A stretch of 64,000 nucleotides of DNA from Verrucomicrobiales bacterium (GTDB lineage Bacteria > Verrucomicrobiota > Verrucomicrobiia > Verrucomicrobiales > SLCJ01), in contig JAGXGH010000028.1 in the NCBI GenBank assembly GCA_024636835.1, forward strand, positions 37,738 through 101,737, read 5' to 3'. The position numbers and the translations under genes are program-made. The notes under the pieces are model-generated. The model was not told where the DNA came from. It ran no database searches and saw only the letters and a program-made list of their open reading frames with translations. Of this stretch, positions 48,067-56,714 are shown piece after piece. Within the stretch, counting starts at the first letter, position 1. Every line of letters begins with the position of its first letter.

Positions 48067-48345
48067 CTAGTGGTTGCAGCGATTGGCCGGGTCGAAGACG
48101 AAGGACTCGCTGCTGCCGGTGAACTTCTCTTTCGCCCATAGAGCTTCAATTAGTTCGCTGGCGTTCATGCCGCCGCCCGAGCAAATGTAGAAGCGAGCGT
48201 CGGTTCCGAATTTGAGTTCGATCGTCTGCTTGAGGCTTTCGTTGCTATAGGAATGGCCGGACTGAATCATCATTTCGAGGACTTCGTGGCCGTGGATTTG
48301 CTTCGCCATCTCCGGCGAGCCTACGTCTATGTGATCTATTGGCAT
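48067..48345 (-). CDS. YecH family metal-binding protein
   Basis: A 92-residue cytoplasmic protein matching the YecH/DUF2492 family throughout: IHGHEVLEMMIQSGHSYSNE, LKQTIELKFGTDARFYICSG, GMNASELIEALW and a His-containing tail (NRCNH). Conserved His and Cys residues (HGHE, C in YICSGGGM, CNH at the end) are thought to bind metal. The physiological role is unknown. It is read leftward, with its 5' side facing a 230-base spacer and a small membrane protein gene on the same strand. Confidence 0.9.
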   Translation of the reverse strand: MPIDHIDVGSPEMAKQIHGHEVLEMMIQSGHSYSNESLKQTIELKFGTDARFYICSGGGMNASELIEALWAKEKFTGSSESFVFDPANRCNH

Positions 48346-48512
48346 GGTGGTTTGTGGTTGATTCTTTGGCTAAATTAAACGCGATTGCTTGATTATACAA
48401 GATATAAATACCTTTTTATCTTTAATGAGTCAACAACACTGAATTAGATGGGTGCAGATGGAAACTTATTCTCTCACAAAGAAGACACAGGAGAACAAGG
48501 GAAGGAGAACAA

Positions 48513-48564
48513 GGACACCTAGTGCGCCGCGAAGCGAAGCACTGGGTGTCCTAATATTTTTTCC
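48513..48564. terminator. Strong 13-bp hairpin followed by a T run
   Basis: GGACACCTAGTGC (48513-48525) pairs with GCACTGGGTGTCC (48539-48551), with a single T-G wobble, and TAATATTTTTT follows on the plus strand. On the minus strand it sits 17 bases after the stop of the small gene at 48581-48748, so it may act there or in both directions. Confidence 0.6.
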
Positions 48565-48580
48565 TTAAATCGCGTTAGCC

Positions 48581-48748
48581 TTATTCCTTTCCCTTTCGGC
48601 TCGTCATGAGCAGGGCGCACAAAATTGCTCCTATAAAACATAAGGCTGATGCCGTTGGGTATGAGTCTAAAGCCGATGGACCATGATCGAAAACGAACAG
48701 TCCTCGAATAAGTGCGAAAGCGATTGCGATCCAGATTGCGATCTTCAT
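48581..48748 (-). CDS. Small two-helix membrane protein, 55 residues
   Basis: A short frame read leftward from ATG 48748 to TAA 48581. The protein begins MKIAIWIAIAFALIRGLFVF, then a short polar loop (DHGPSALDSYPTAS), a second hydrophobic stretch (ALCFIGAILCALLMT) and a basic end (SRKGKE). Two membrane helices with a positively charged C-terminus are convincing for a frame this small, and a hairpin terminator lies just downstream. It is not assigned to a family. The remaining parts of this 610-base interval (48346-48512 and 48749-48955) show no further coding frame; 48490-48516 contains a direct repeat of GGAGAACAAGG. Confidence 0.65.
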   Translation of the reverse strand: MKIAIWIAIAFALIRGLFVFDHGPSALDSYPTASALCFIGAILCALLMTSRKGKE

Positions 48749-48955
48749 TTTGGGGCTAACAGTTTTATTATCCGTGGGGTTCGGTTTTGTAGGTAAAACT
48801 CGTGGGGTTCGGATAACTTGTTTTGAAATTTGGTCGTAGGCAGCGGAATGGGCTGCCCTGCTTTCAAAAATTCATGATGAAAGCATTGGGCAGGCCAAGA
48901 CTAAACTGACAGTCGCATCACTGACGGGTGGTGATCCTCGTCATTGATCGTTCGA

Positions 48956-51900
48956 TCATTGCTTCTCCAACACGAGCCAGGAGGATTTCCAGCCGGGCTT
49001 GTTGCGGTTACTGAAACCACCGGATTCGATGAACAAATACGGTGTGCCTTGAATGGTCTTTACCTGCATTTCAAGGGCTTGATAGCGGGTGAGATCCATG
49101 AGGTGGTCGCCGGACCAGGCCCAGTAGGGAACATCGCTCTGGCCCTTGTCCATCAGGGTGATCTGTGTGAAGGCGGGCTTGCGGAAGCCGGACTTTTTCG
49201 TTGGATCATAGGCGTCGATCTCCGGAACATCAGCGATGACTTTCCAGGTGCCGAGGACTGGTGGGTTGGCCACGAACTTTCCGTCCCAGCGGAACATCGG
49301 TGCGTTTTCGCGTTCCTCATCGCTATCGGAGAACTGGGCTGCCTGCCAGGTCGAGGAAAGCATCGGGATGACGGTGGCGGATTTCGCCACGAGGTCGTCG
49401 CCGATGGGTGGCAGCTTTTGCTCGTCCAACTCAATGCTGATGCGTCCTTGCGGGATGCGCACGGTAGGCTTCATGTCGCGCTTGTCGTTATAGCGGATAA
49501 AGCTCATCACGGCGATGGTCACCTCCCCCTTGTTGAACTCATCCACCCATTCTTTGGTGATGAAGGCTCCGTAAGGTTTTTCGCCGCCACCGCGACCGAT
49601 GGTTTTGTCGCGCTCGATGAATGGTTTGCCGTTGATCCAAATCCCGTAGCCGGTGCCATTACCGACGTGGACGGCGTGGTTGACGCGGATGCGATAGCGA
49701 TGGCCGTCCTTGAGTGGTGGTACCTTGAAGGTCTCGCGCATCACAATCACTTCCTTGTCCCACAGGGTGTTGACCTTGGTTGCGCCATAGCAGACCGGGC
49801 CGACGCATTTGTCGGTGCATTTCGAGACCGGGCCATCGGGGATTTTTTCATTGTAGTTGCCAAAGGGTGACTGAGCTCTCTTCCATCCGGCCTTTGAAGC
49901 ATCAAAGTCGTTGGCAAACCACGCGTCCATTCCGTCGGGCATCGTCACTTTACGGTAGCGGCACGTGAGTTGATCGAAGGGCACTTGCTCGGATTTTATG
50001 GGGTCAAAAGTGTGATATGACCATTCGGCCATGTTGAGATCGAGGAACATGTGCCAGACGTAGCTGTCGTTCCCCGCGCGTTCATGAAGAGCAACCAGTT
50101 GGTCGATCGTGTCGTTTGGTCCTCCGCACTGGGTGTTCTGCACTTCGAGCGCGGCGATCTCGCGGAGTTTTTTGCGGTTCTTGCCGACGAACTCGGGAAT
50201 CAATTCGTCATTGATGATCGGTGTGATGACGGACTTCAGTTTCGGACCGAATTGTTTGGGATCCGCCCTGAGAAAGAACTCCTTGTAGGGAAGAATTTCA
50301 TCGGGGTAGCGCTCGCGGGCGATCTCATAGAGCACGTCCAGACCTCCAGGAACGTCGGCCAGGGATTCGGCAATGTATTTAAGATGTGCATCGAGGGTAG
50401 AGGAAATGTCTTGTCCCCCGGGTGCGGTATTCACACCTGCATAGTCGGTGTAGGTTTCCTTGAGTGTCTCGGTGGCGAGGGCGGTGACGGCAGGGCGGCC
50501 TTCCTTGATCCGGCCGAGCAGATCGCCCCTGATGCCGAGCGTGACCGCAGAGCGTTGGTTGGTGCGAACGAGTTCGCCGATGGCGGGAAGCACTTTCTGA
50601 TAGGTCCGCTCGTCGGCGACCACTGGGGCGAGCGCGCTGAGCGCGGCATTGCGCAGATACCATTCGTCGTGCTTGAGGAAGGGGAGGATGAGATCGACTT
50701 GAGGGACCACCCAGTCTGACTCCGCCTGACCGATGATCTGGAGCGCGTCGTCCTTGATGGTCCACGCTTCCTCAGGATCTTTCAACGCGGCCACCGCGAG
50801 GTCGAAGATTTCCTTGGTGAGTAACTCGGCCTTTTTCTCGCGTTTAAGTGTTTCAAAAATGGCGTAGAACATCGCGCGGCGAACGCGCGGTGATTTCGAG
50901 TGGAGAAACTCCATCACTAACTCTGGTCGCTCTTTGCCGCCAGGTGCACGCCAACCGATGTATCCGCTGTTGATACCGAGTGCTTTGTTGGCGGCAATGA
51001 AGCGGATGTTGTGATCCTGATGGTGGATGTAATGGCGGATCTCGTCGTCGCTGATCGGATCGGTGCCGTGGAAGTGCCGGAAGAATGGCATGCTGGAATC
51101 CTTGGCGATGGTTTCTCCTGAGAGGTCGGCAATCTTACCCGAGGCATCGGGCACGGCATCGAGCGAGAGGAAATCATTGTCGGCAGCGGTGCCCCAAGGT
51201 TGTTTCGGCAGTTGGTAGGATTTGGAATACTTGGTCGGCGGTGCGCCGGTGATGCGCAGCGTTTTGCGGGGGATGGTGTAAGCGAGTGAGTAGCCCGCAC
51301 CCCAGTCCACCTTGTCGTAGCCAGCGCCACCAACGATGCCGAAGGATCCGTCGAAACGACGCGAGAGGTCGTAGTGCCACTGGCGATTGTCCATGAACTC
51401 GCGATATTGCTTCGGACGTTTTTCATCCATCAACCCCATCGCGGCGCTGCGCCAAATTTCGCCGATGCCACCGCCGGTGTGGCCGTGCAGCATGAAGGTC
51501 GTGGTGTAGAAACTGGTCATCGCAGAAGAGTCGCGCGCTTCGGCATAGACCGAGTTTTCACCGTCCGGCGTGAGCGACGCTGCGGCGGCCATGGCGAAGG
51601 CGAGGAGTCCATTCTTGCCGTTATCCACGAATCCTACTTCGGGGCGACCGTCGCCGTATGGGTTGCCTCCACGACCTGCGTAGCGGTAGTAGTGAGTGAG
51701 TGCACCGAGCAGCGCTTGGTCGGGCACCTCCGCGCCGCATTCCTTAGCGAGGAGGAGAAAAGTGGCGACGCCCGTGCCCGCGGCATTCAGGTGGCCATTG
51801 CCATAAGTCACCGAGGGCACACCGCCGCGACCGGCCCAGCCGTCGAGATACTGCCCCTTCACCGCGTTATCGGCCCATTGTTGGATTTTCGGAAGGATTT

Positions 51901-52558
51901 CCTCGTCGCCGGTGCGCAGGTAGTATTCGCAGAGGGGAAGGCCGGCGTAGCCGAGTGTCCAGGCCATGGTGGCGGAGTCTTGGTCGTGTGCCCATTGTTT
52001 TACGGTCTCAAGATCCTTGTCCTCACCGGTGGAGAGCAAGAAGAGCATGCCCATGCCGAAGCGACCTTTGTCCGAATCGGGTTTGGCGAGGTAGTCGGCG
52101 AAGTTGCGCACGATCTTTTTCGACTTCGGGCAGTTGAGTGGCCAGGTGTCGCTGTAGGTACCGAGCACCGGAAGCGTGACGACGACCGGTTCTGCCTCGC
52201 CCTTGATCGCAAACTTGAGGATTCCGTCGCTGGCCTCGGCGGCGGCGAGGATTTGGCCGAGTTGGATGCGCGGGTCGATGTCCTTGAGCGACTGCCCGTT
52301 AATCGACTCGATGATCTGTCCCTTGGCGAGCTTTCCTGTTGCGGCGGCGGGCGAGCCTTCCTCGATATCTCCTACCCTCATGGTGAAGGCCGGGTGGATC
52401 AGGTCGATGCTCATTCCAACCGGTCCAAAGCGGGTGATGTTGTTTAGAGAAGTCGCTTCATTGGGGCGCATGGAGAAAAGAGCAGGTTCCTTGTAGAAGG
52501 ATTCTCCGGCTCCGAAGGCGAGGCTGGTGGAAAGCAGGAGTGCGAGAAAGGTTTTCAT
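48956..52558 (-). CDS. Very large secreted DUF6288/HEAT-repeat protein with PDZ domain
   Basis: A 1200-residue secreted protein (signal to about residue 17). After a conserved N-terminus comes a PDZ-like domain (about 55-125, GDIEEGSPAAATGKLAKGQ and IIESINGQSL). A helical, terpenoid-cyclase-like toroid follows (about 140-420, WADNAVKGQYLDGWAGRGGV), then HEAT-like repeats (about 510-700, HDEWYLRNAALSALAPVVAD) and a C-terminal beta-sandwich (about 960-1200). This order is that of DUF6288 proteins, known mainly from Verrucomicrobiota and Planctomycetota and of unknown function. It is a single gene with a free 5' region. Long open frames on the opposite strand are shadows of its codon bias. Confidence 0.82.
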   Translation of the reverse strand: MKTFLALLLSTSLAFGAGESFYKEPALFSMRPNEATSLNNITRFGPVGMSIDLIHPAFTMRVGDIEEGSPAAATGKLAKGQIIESINGQSLKDIDPRIQLGQILAAAEASDGILKFAIKGEAEPVVVTLPVLGTYSDTWPLNCPKSKKIVRNFADYLAKPDSDKGRFGMGMLFLLSTGEDKDLETVKQWAHDQDSATMAWTLGYAGLPLCEYYLRTGDEEILPKIQQWADNAVKGQYLDGWAGRGGVPSVTYGNGHLNAAGTGVATFLLLAKECGAEVPDQALLGALTHYYRYAGRGGNPYGDGRPEVGFVDNGKNGLLAFAMAAAASLTPDGENSVYAEARDSSAMTSFYTTTFMLHGHTGGGIGEIWRSAAMGLMDEKRPKQYREFMDNRQWHYDLSRRFDGSFGIVGGAGYDKVDWGAGYSLAYTIPRKTLRITGAPPTKYSKSYQLPKQPWGTAADNDFLSLDAVPDASGKIADLSGETIAKDSSMPFFRHFHGTDPISDDEIRHYIHHQDHNIRFIAANKALGINSGYIGWRAPGGKERPELVMEFLHSKSPRVRRAMFYAIFETLKREKKAELLTKEIFDLAVAALKDPEEAWTIKDDALQIIGQAESDWVVPQVDLILPFLKHDEWYLRNAALSALAPVVADERTYQKVLPAIGELVRTNQRSAVTLGIRGDLLGRIKEGRPAVTALATETLKETYTDYAGVNTAPGGQDISSTLDAHLKYIAESLADVPGGLDVLYEIARERYPDEILPYKEFFLRADPKQFGPKLKSVITPIINDELIPEFVGKNRKKLREIAALEVQNTQCGGPNDTIDQLVALHERAGNDSYVWHMFLDLNMAEWSYHTFDPIKSEQVPFDQLTCRYRKVTMPDGMDAWFANDFDASKAGWKRAQSPFGNYNEKIPDGPVSKCTDKCVGPVCYGATKVNTLWDKEVIVMRETFKVPPLKDGHRYRIRVNHAVHVGNGTGYGIWINGKPFIERDKTIGRGGGEKPYGAFITKEWVDEFNKGEVTIAVMSFIRYNDKRDMKPTVRIPQGRISIELDEQKLPPIGDDLVAKSATVIPMLSSTWQAAQFSDSDEERENAPMFRWDGKFVANPPVLGTWKVIADVPEIDAYDPTKKSGFRKPAFTQITLMDKGQSDVPYWAWSGDHLMDLTRYQALEMQVKTIQGTPYLFIESGGFSNRNKPGWKSSWLVLEKQ

Positions 52559-52877
52559 GGTCTTGTATCAGTGGGGGGCAAATTGTTACCAGCATAACTA
52601 CGTTGATTGGTGCATTTTCCTATCCAGTAGTTTGAAGCGCAAGCCAAAGGGTCAGTCCTTGATTTTTGATATTTGTTGACTTCACGGTGGTGAAGACCTT
52701 TTGAGGTTTTCGACGAAGCCTCAAGGCTCACGGTCCGAAATGGCCGCGAATAGCGAAAGTTAGCCTGGCGGGGCAGTGGCGTGCCGGGCTGGTGCTCAGC
52801 GCTCCCGGGAAGAAGAATCTCAACAAAAAAGAAGTTTTACGATGAGGAATCTGACGATTCATGGATAGTCATCGAGT
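52559..52877. other. Divergent intergenic region, no gene seen
   Basis: About 319 bases between the leftward DUF6288 gene and the rightward Smr gene. Neither strand offers a convincing small gene. There are imperfect inverted repeats, such as CCTTTTGAGG with CCTCAAGG near 52697-52727. Both promoters must lie here, but no clear consensus boxes can be assigned. Confidence 0.4.
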
Positions 52878-53159
52878 ATGGACGAGTTTTCTGAAGAACC
52901 TGTAGAAGTGCCGATCACCAATGAGATCGATTTGCATACCTTTCGCCCGAATGAGATCGGCGATCTGCTGCCGGAGTATTTTCGCGCATGCAGGGAGGAG
53001 GGGATTTTTTCGGTGCGGGTGATCCATGGAAAAGGAACGGGAGCACTGCGGGAAGGTGTGCATAGATTACTGGAAAAGCTCTCCGAGGTGGAGAGCTTTC
53101 AGCTCGCCGGGGGTGGGTCCGGCGGGTGGGGCGCGACTTGGGTCTACTTGAGGAAGTAA
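52878..53159 (+). CDS. Small Smr-domain protein
   Basis: A 93-residue protein made of little more than an Smr (small MutS-related) domain. The conserved first motif is EIDLHTFRPNE (about 17-27) and the glycine-rich motif is VRVIHGKGTGALREGVHRLL (about 49-68); a Gly-rich loop (LAGGGSGGWGATWVYL) ends the domain. Smr domains are nucleases acting on branched DNA or on RNA. Free-standing Smr proteins may act on stalled ribosomes or mRNA. The gene is alone, and its TAA merges with dispersed repeat copy C. Confidence 0.9.
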   Translation: MDEFSEEPVEVPITNEIDLHTFRPNEIGDLLPEYFRACREEGIFSVRVIHGKGTGALREGVHRLLEKLSEVESFQLAGGGSGGWGATWVYLRK

Positions 53160-53290
53160 TACCAAATCTTGGTATTGATCTGACGCGTCGCGTAGAACCG
53201 CTGCGCGGCACGCGATTAGCAAGTGATGCCCAATTTTGGTATTTGTCGTGAGCTAATTGTGCGCGGCGAATACTCAGGTTTTTATTCGAA
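53159..53290 (+). repeat. Dispersed palindrome-headed repeat, copy C (complete)
   Basis: ATACCAAATCTTGGTAT (53159-53175), whose first base is the last base of the TAA of the Smr gene. Then come TGATCTGACGCG, a GC hairpin (CGCGT/ACGCG plus CCGC/GCGG, about 53188-53214), a second palindrome-like ATTTTGGTAT and the conserved tail AATTGTGCGCGGCGAATA. It is the most complete copy and nearly identical to copy A over its first about 65 bases. Confidence 0.82.
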
Positions 53291-53324
53291 ACTGGAATAG
53301 ACTGTTGCGGGCAGTGTTGCCGGA

Positions 53325-53906
53325 TTAGAAGCGAAAGACAGCGTTCAGGCGGAAGCTGTGGAAGTTGCCGCCGAAGTCAGACTTGAAGACACTGACATCG
53401 GTAAGCCCAAGGAAGCTATAGCCGAAGTCGATGGCGAAGTTGTCGGTTAGCGCAAACTCAACGCCGCAACCGAGGTTGTAGCCGAGGCCGTAGTCATCCA
53501 CATTGAAATCATTGTTGCCTACGCCGTTAATCGACACTTCGGTGCGACTAAGCCCGAGTCCAGCTTCGCCGTAGGGACGAATGGGGACGGAGTCGCTCAA
53601 CTTGAACATCGCACGATAGAGCAGTAACGCGGAGAGGTAGTCTGACTCGGTATCTGTGCCGAAGTTGTTGTTTTCGTCGCCGGAGATGAGTGCGTTAATT
53701 CCGAAGAATGAGTCGACGACCACACCCTCGGCAAACAATCCGAGTTCCAAGTTAGCGCCGATTAAACCGTCGTCGGCGTTGTCCCCGCTATCTGTTGGTG
53801 TGAGGTAGTTGGCGCCACCAGCGACTTGTAACCCGGCGTTGGCTGCGGGAAGAACGGCGAGACAAAGGAGTGACGCGGTGATCGCGAAGAAGTGAGGAGC
53901 TTTCAT
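53325..53906 (-). CDS. Outer membrane beta-barrel protein
   Basis: A 193-residue exported protein with a signal peptide (cleaved near residue 24) and a mature part of alternating polar and hydrophobic strands that fits an eight-stranded barrel of the OmpA/OprF-like porin superfamily. Typical features are the Gly-rich turns, LGYNLGCGVEFALTDNFAID and an aromatic last residue (RLNAVFRF) for outer membrane insertion. It has no C-terminal peptidoglycan-binding domain. Function is unknown; it may be a structural or adhesin-type barrel. It is convergent with the Smr gene, with repeat C between them. Confidence 0.85.
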   Translation of the reverse strand: MKAPHFFAITASLLCLAVLPAANAGLQVAGGANYLTPTDSGDNADDGLIGANLELGLFAEGVVVDSFFGINALISGDENNNFGTDTESDYLSALLLYRAMFKLSDSVPIRPYGEAGLGLSRTEVSINGVGNNDFNVDDYGLGYNLGCGVEFALTDNFAIDFGYSFLGLTDVSVFKSDFGGNFHSFRLNAVFRF

Positions 53907-53984
53907 GATGAAAAAGATAGGGGCTTTTGCCTCCTTCTCGCAATCTGATCAGATCACTCAAATTTTAGAAACTAAGTCGCAGAA

Positions 53985-55163
53985 TTAAGAAGCTGGAGAG
54001 AGGTTCATGATCCAAGCAAGGGCGAGAACTTGTGGGACTGTGAGTAGTGGGAGGAAGAGTGAGATTTTCCATGACCTTGTGGTTTCTTTGAGCGCCATGA
54101 TTTCGGTGTAGTCGGTGGCGGCGCCAGCCATCAGAAAAGTGAATGCGTTGCCTGGAGCAGCGGCGCGGTTGAAGAGATCGGCTGCGATGGGGGTGGAACC
54201 TTCGGAACAGACTTCGATGACGGTCGCCGCGACGAGTGTGAGAAGGAGACCGATCGCGCTAGGGCCAAAGAATTGGCTGAACACATCGGCAGGAACGAAG
54301 ACGCGGATGGCGGCTGCCATGAGTGTGCCGAAGAGCAGCCATCGGAGGATCATTCGCGATCCTTTGATGCCTTCCCAGGCCAAGTCGAGGATAAGCCGTG
54401 GTGACCAAGAGATACTTTTGAACGAGGATTTGGCCTCTCGCCAGAACCGGAAATCTTCAGGAAGGTTTGAGCGGTTGGGATTGGCGGGAAGTTTTCCAGA
54501 GGCAACGAGTTTGTCGAAGAGCCAGCCGGTGAGCAATGCGATCAGGCCGGACGCGGCGATAAATATTAGTGTCCACCACCAGCCGATGAGTGCGGCGAGG
54601 ATTAGTGTGAGTGAAAGTGAGTTCCATGGGCTGGCGATAAGGAATGCCATGGTTTGCCCGAGGGTGGCACCGCGTTTGTAGAGTGTCATTCCAACGAGGA
54701 GGATGCCATGGTTGCACAAGTCGAGAAGTAGTCCGGCTGCAGTGGCACGAAATAATCCGTTGATGCCGGCGTGGCGACCGAGAGCGGACATGATGAATTC
54801 GCGCGGGATGCGGCTTAGTACGCCGACGGCTACGATGCCCAAGGCGAGTCCCCACCACATTTCGCCGAGAAGCATGGTGATGCTGTGTGAGAACTCGGCA
54901 AGCTTGGTGTTTATCTGATCCCAGCCGGTAAAGTTGAGCAATATCGCGGTGGCACATGCGGCGAGCGACCCCCATAAAAGCCAGTCGAATTTAGACGATG
55001 ACGATCCGCAGCAGTCGGTAGTCTCGGAAGTTTTGTTCTCTGATCCGCAGCACGTCTTCGGCTGGGTGGGTTTGGCGCAGCAGTCGGCGACCGGCGGATT
55101 TTTATCGCCGAGTGATGGGATGTTCGGAACACCCCAAGTTGGTTTCGTTGGCTTGCTGCTCAT
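53985..55163 (-). CDS. SO_0444 family Cu/Zn efflux permease
   Basis: A 392-residue membrane permease from ATG 55163 (the frame runs three codons further to a TTG). It has an N-terminal cytoplasmic region with three cysteine pairs (C28-C29, C38-C39, C51-C52) suited to binding soft metals, then about ten membrane helices. The sequence matches the SO_0444 Cu/Zn efflux family closely: LLDLCNHGILLVGMTLYKRG, IASPWNSLSLTLI, EVCSEGSTPIAADL and MAGAATDYTEIMALKETTRS. It should export copper or zinc from the cytoplasm. No metal regulator such as ArsR or MerR lies next to it. An outer membrane barrel gene follows after 78 bases on the same strand. Confidence 0.9.
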   Translation of the reverse strand: MSSKPTKPTWGVPNIPSLGDKNPPVADCCAKPTQPKTCCGSENKTSETTDCCGSSSSKFDWLLWGSLAACATAILLNFTGWDQINTKLAEFSHSITMLLGEMWWGLALGIVAVGVLSRIPREFIMSALGRHAGINGLFRATAAGLLLDLCNHGILLVGMTLYKRGATLGQTMAFLIASPWNSLSLTLILAALIGWWWTLIFIAASGLIALLTGWLFDKLVASGKLPANPNRSNLPEDFRFWREAKSSFKSISWSPRLILDLAWEGIKGSRMILRWLLFGTLMAAAIRVFVPADVFSQFFGPSAIGLLLTLVAATVIEVCSEGSTPIAADLFNRAAAPGNAFTFLMAGAATDYTEIMALKETTRSWKISLFLPLLTVPQVLALAWIMNLSPAS

Positions 55164-55268
55164 GCCTATCAAGCGTCGGCGTGGGATACTTCGGGCGCAA
55201 GTTTGTCATTTGGCGGATTGGGATTCTTAAAATCCTGACAATCTTGTTCATCCTGTCAAAAACTCCGA

Positions 55269-56603
55269 CTACGCCTTCTTAAACAGATCGAGTTTAGGGA
55301 ACTTACCGCCGAGCACAGCTTCGCTGCTGCCTTCGAGCCAGTTGTCGAGCACTGACGCGTAGACGGAACGGAAGTCGACGTTGAACTTGATGTCGCCTTG
55401 GTGAAGGTCGGTGAGACTAGGGTGCTTGCCAACGACGCCGGGCTTGATGCCGCCGCCGAGGAGGAAGAGAGGAGCTGCCGCACCGTGATCGGTTCCACCG
55501 CTGGCATTCTCATTCACCCGGCGGCCAAACTCACTGAATGTCATGAGCACGACGCGGTTGAAATTTCCTTGTGCTTTGATGTCCTTAAAGAATGCGCGGA
55601 GTGAATCATCAAGCTGCCCAAGTCGGATCGGATGGGACCCTGTTTGGTTGGTGTGGGTGTCGAACCCGCCATGGCTGGCGTAGTAAACTCGGGTGGACAG
55701 TCCGCCCTCGATCATGCGACTGATGAGCTGGAGGTTTCTTCCGATCGGCGTGTTTGGATATACGGTGCGCGAGTTCGATTTCTTGATGAGCTGGCCAATG
55801 GTGTCGGAACTCACGCGGGCGTCCAGAGCGGTGTGTTCGAGGAAATCGAGTGAATCTGCGGCAGATTTAAGTCCGGTGTCCTTGACTGTGCCGGCGGTCA
55901 TGTTGCCGGTGGATGCGCCGGACTCGGTCATGCTGTCTGAGCTGGGTTCGTTGAGTTGTTCGAAGACATTGTTTCTTGATTCGTGCTCTTCGTCGTTGTC
56001 GATCCATTTATAAAGTTCCGGTGCGCTGAGTGAGATGCCTTGTTTCTCTTCGGCTGCGAAGGCGTCGGGTTGTTGGTTGGCGAGTGCGATTCCAACGGTT
56101 GGGTCTGCGCCCTGGCAGTCGTTGTCGAAGTAACGGCCGAGCCATCCGGTGCGCGCAGTGCGGTCAGAGCTGGTGGCTTGTTCCCAAATTTCCGTGGAGC
56201 GAAAGTGAGAGCGGTTTGGGTTCGGATAGCCGACTCCTTGGACGAGTGTCATCTCGCCGTTGTCGTAGGCTTCGCGGATGAATGGGATCGACGGGGCGAA
56301 TCCAATTTCATCGTCGATGACGGTGACCTCATTTTGAGGGATGGCGATTTTTTTGCGGGCGGTATAGTAGTCGTCGTGCCCCCAGGGGACGATGGTGTTC
56401 AGGCCATCATTTCCTCCGGCCAGCTGGACGACAACAAAGATCGGGCTGTCCTTGCCGGTGGCGAATTGTGTGGCACTGGCAGCTGCTGCGTTGTGCATAC
56501 CGGCGAATGTGCGCTCGAGGAATGCAGGGACGCTGGCGGTAGCGGCCGCGCCGAGGACGCCTGTACGGAGGAATTTTCTGCGGGTGGAAAGATGGGGGGT
56601 CAT
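55269..56603 (-). CDS. Tat-exported DUF1501 protein
   Basis: A 444-residue exported protein with a twin-arginine signal (LSTRRKFLRTGVLGAAATAS). The DUF1501 core has the alkaline-phosphatase/sulfatase-like fold; visible motifs are VQLAGGNDGLNTIVP near the start, YYASHGGFDTHTNQ and SEFGRRVNENASGGTDHGAA near the end. The family is abundant in Verrucomicrobiota and Planctomycetota and has no proven activity. It follows the DUF1800 gene on the same strand (gap about 110 bases), the usual order for this pair, so the two are expected to work together. Confidence 0.93.
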   Translation of the reverse strand: MTPHLSTRRKFLRTGVLGAAATASVPAFLERTFAGMHNAAAASATQFATGKDSPIFVVVQLAGGNDGLNTIVPWGHDDYYTARKKIAIPQNEVTVIDDEIGFAPSIPFIREAYDNGEMTLVQGVGYPNPNRSHFRSTEIWEQATSSDRTARTGWLGRYFDNDCQGADPTVGIALANQQPDAFAAEEKQGISLSAPELYKWIDNDEEHESRNNVFEQLNEPSSDSMTESGASTGNMTAGTVKDTGLKSAADSLDFLEHTALDARVSSDTIGQLIKKSNSRTVYPNTPIGRNLQLISRMIEGGLSTRVYYASHGGFDTHTNQTGSHPIRLGQLDDSLRAFFKDIKAQGNFNRVVLMTFSEFGRRVNENASGGTDHGAAAPLFLLGGGIKPGVVGKHPSLTDLHQGDIKFNVDFRSVYASVLDNWLEGSSEAVLGGKFPKLDLFKKA

Positions 56604-56714
56604 GGCAGTGATGGAGAATGGAGAATGGCTTGGTGGCAGTATGCCACCGCCACGGGTGGGGCTTGCGCCCGTTGCTATCTGACAATCTGACTCTTGGGCA
56701 ATGGAGAGTGGGGC

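Noticed and set aside
48944..49870. Long rightward frame of 308 codons
   Set aside because: It lies wholly antisense to the DUF6288 gene, has low-complexity composition and no recognisable domain; a shadow of the codon bias of the real gene.
51374..52447. Rightward frame of 357 codons
   Set aside because: Also antisense to the DUF6288 gene, which has clear signal, PDZ and toroid features; the opposite frame has none.
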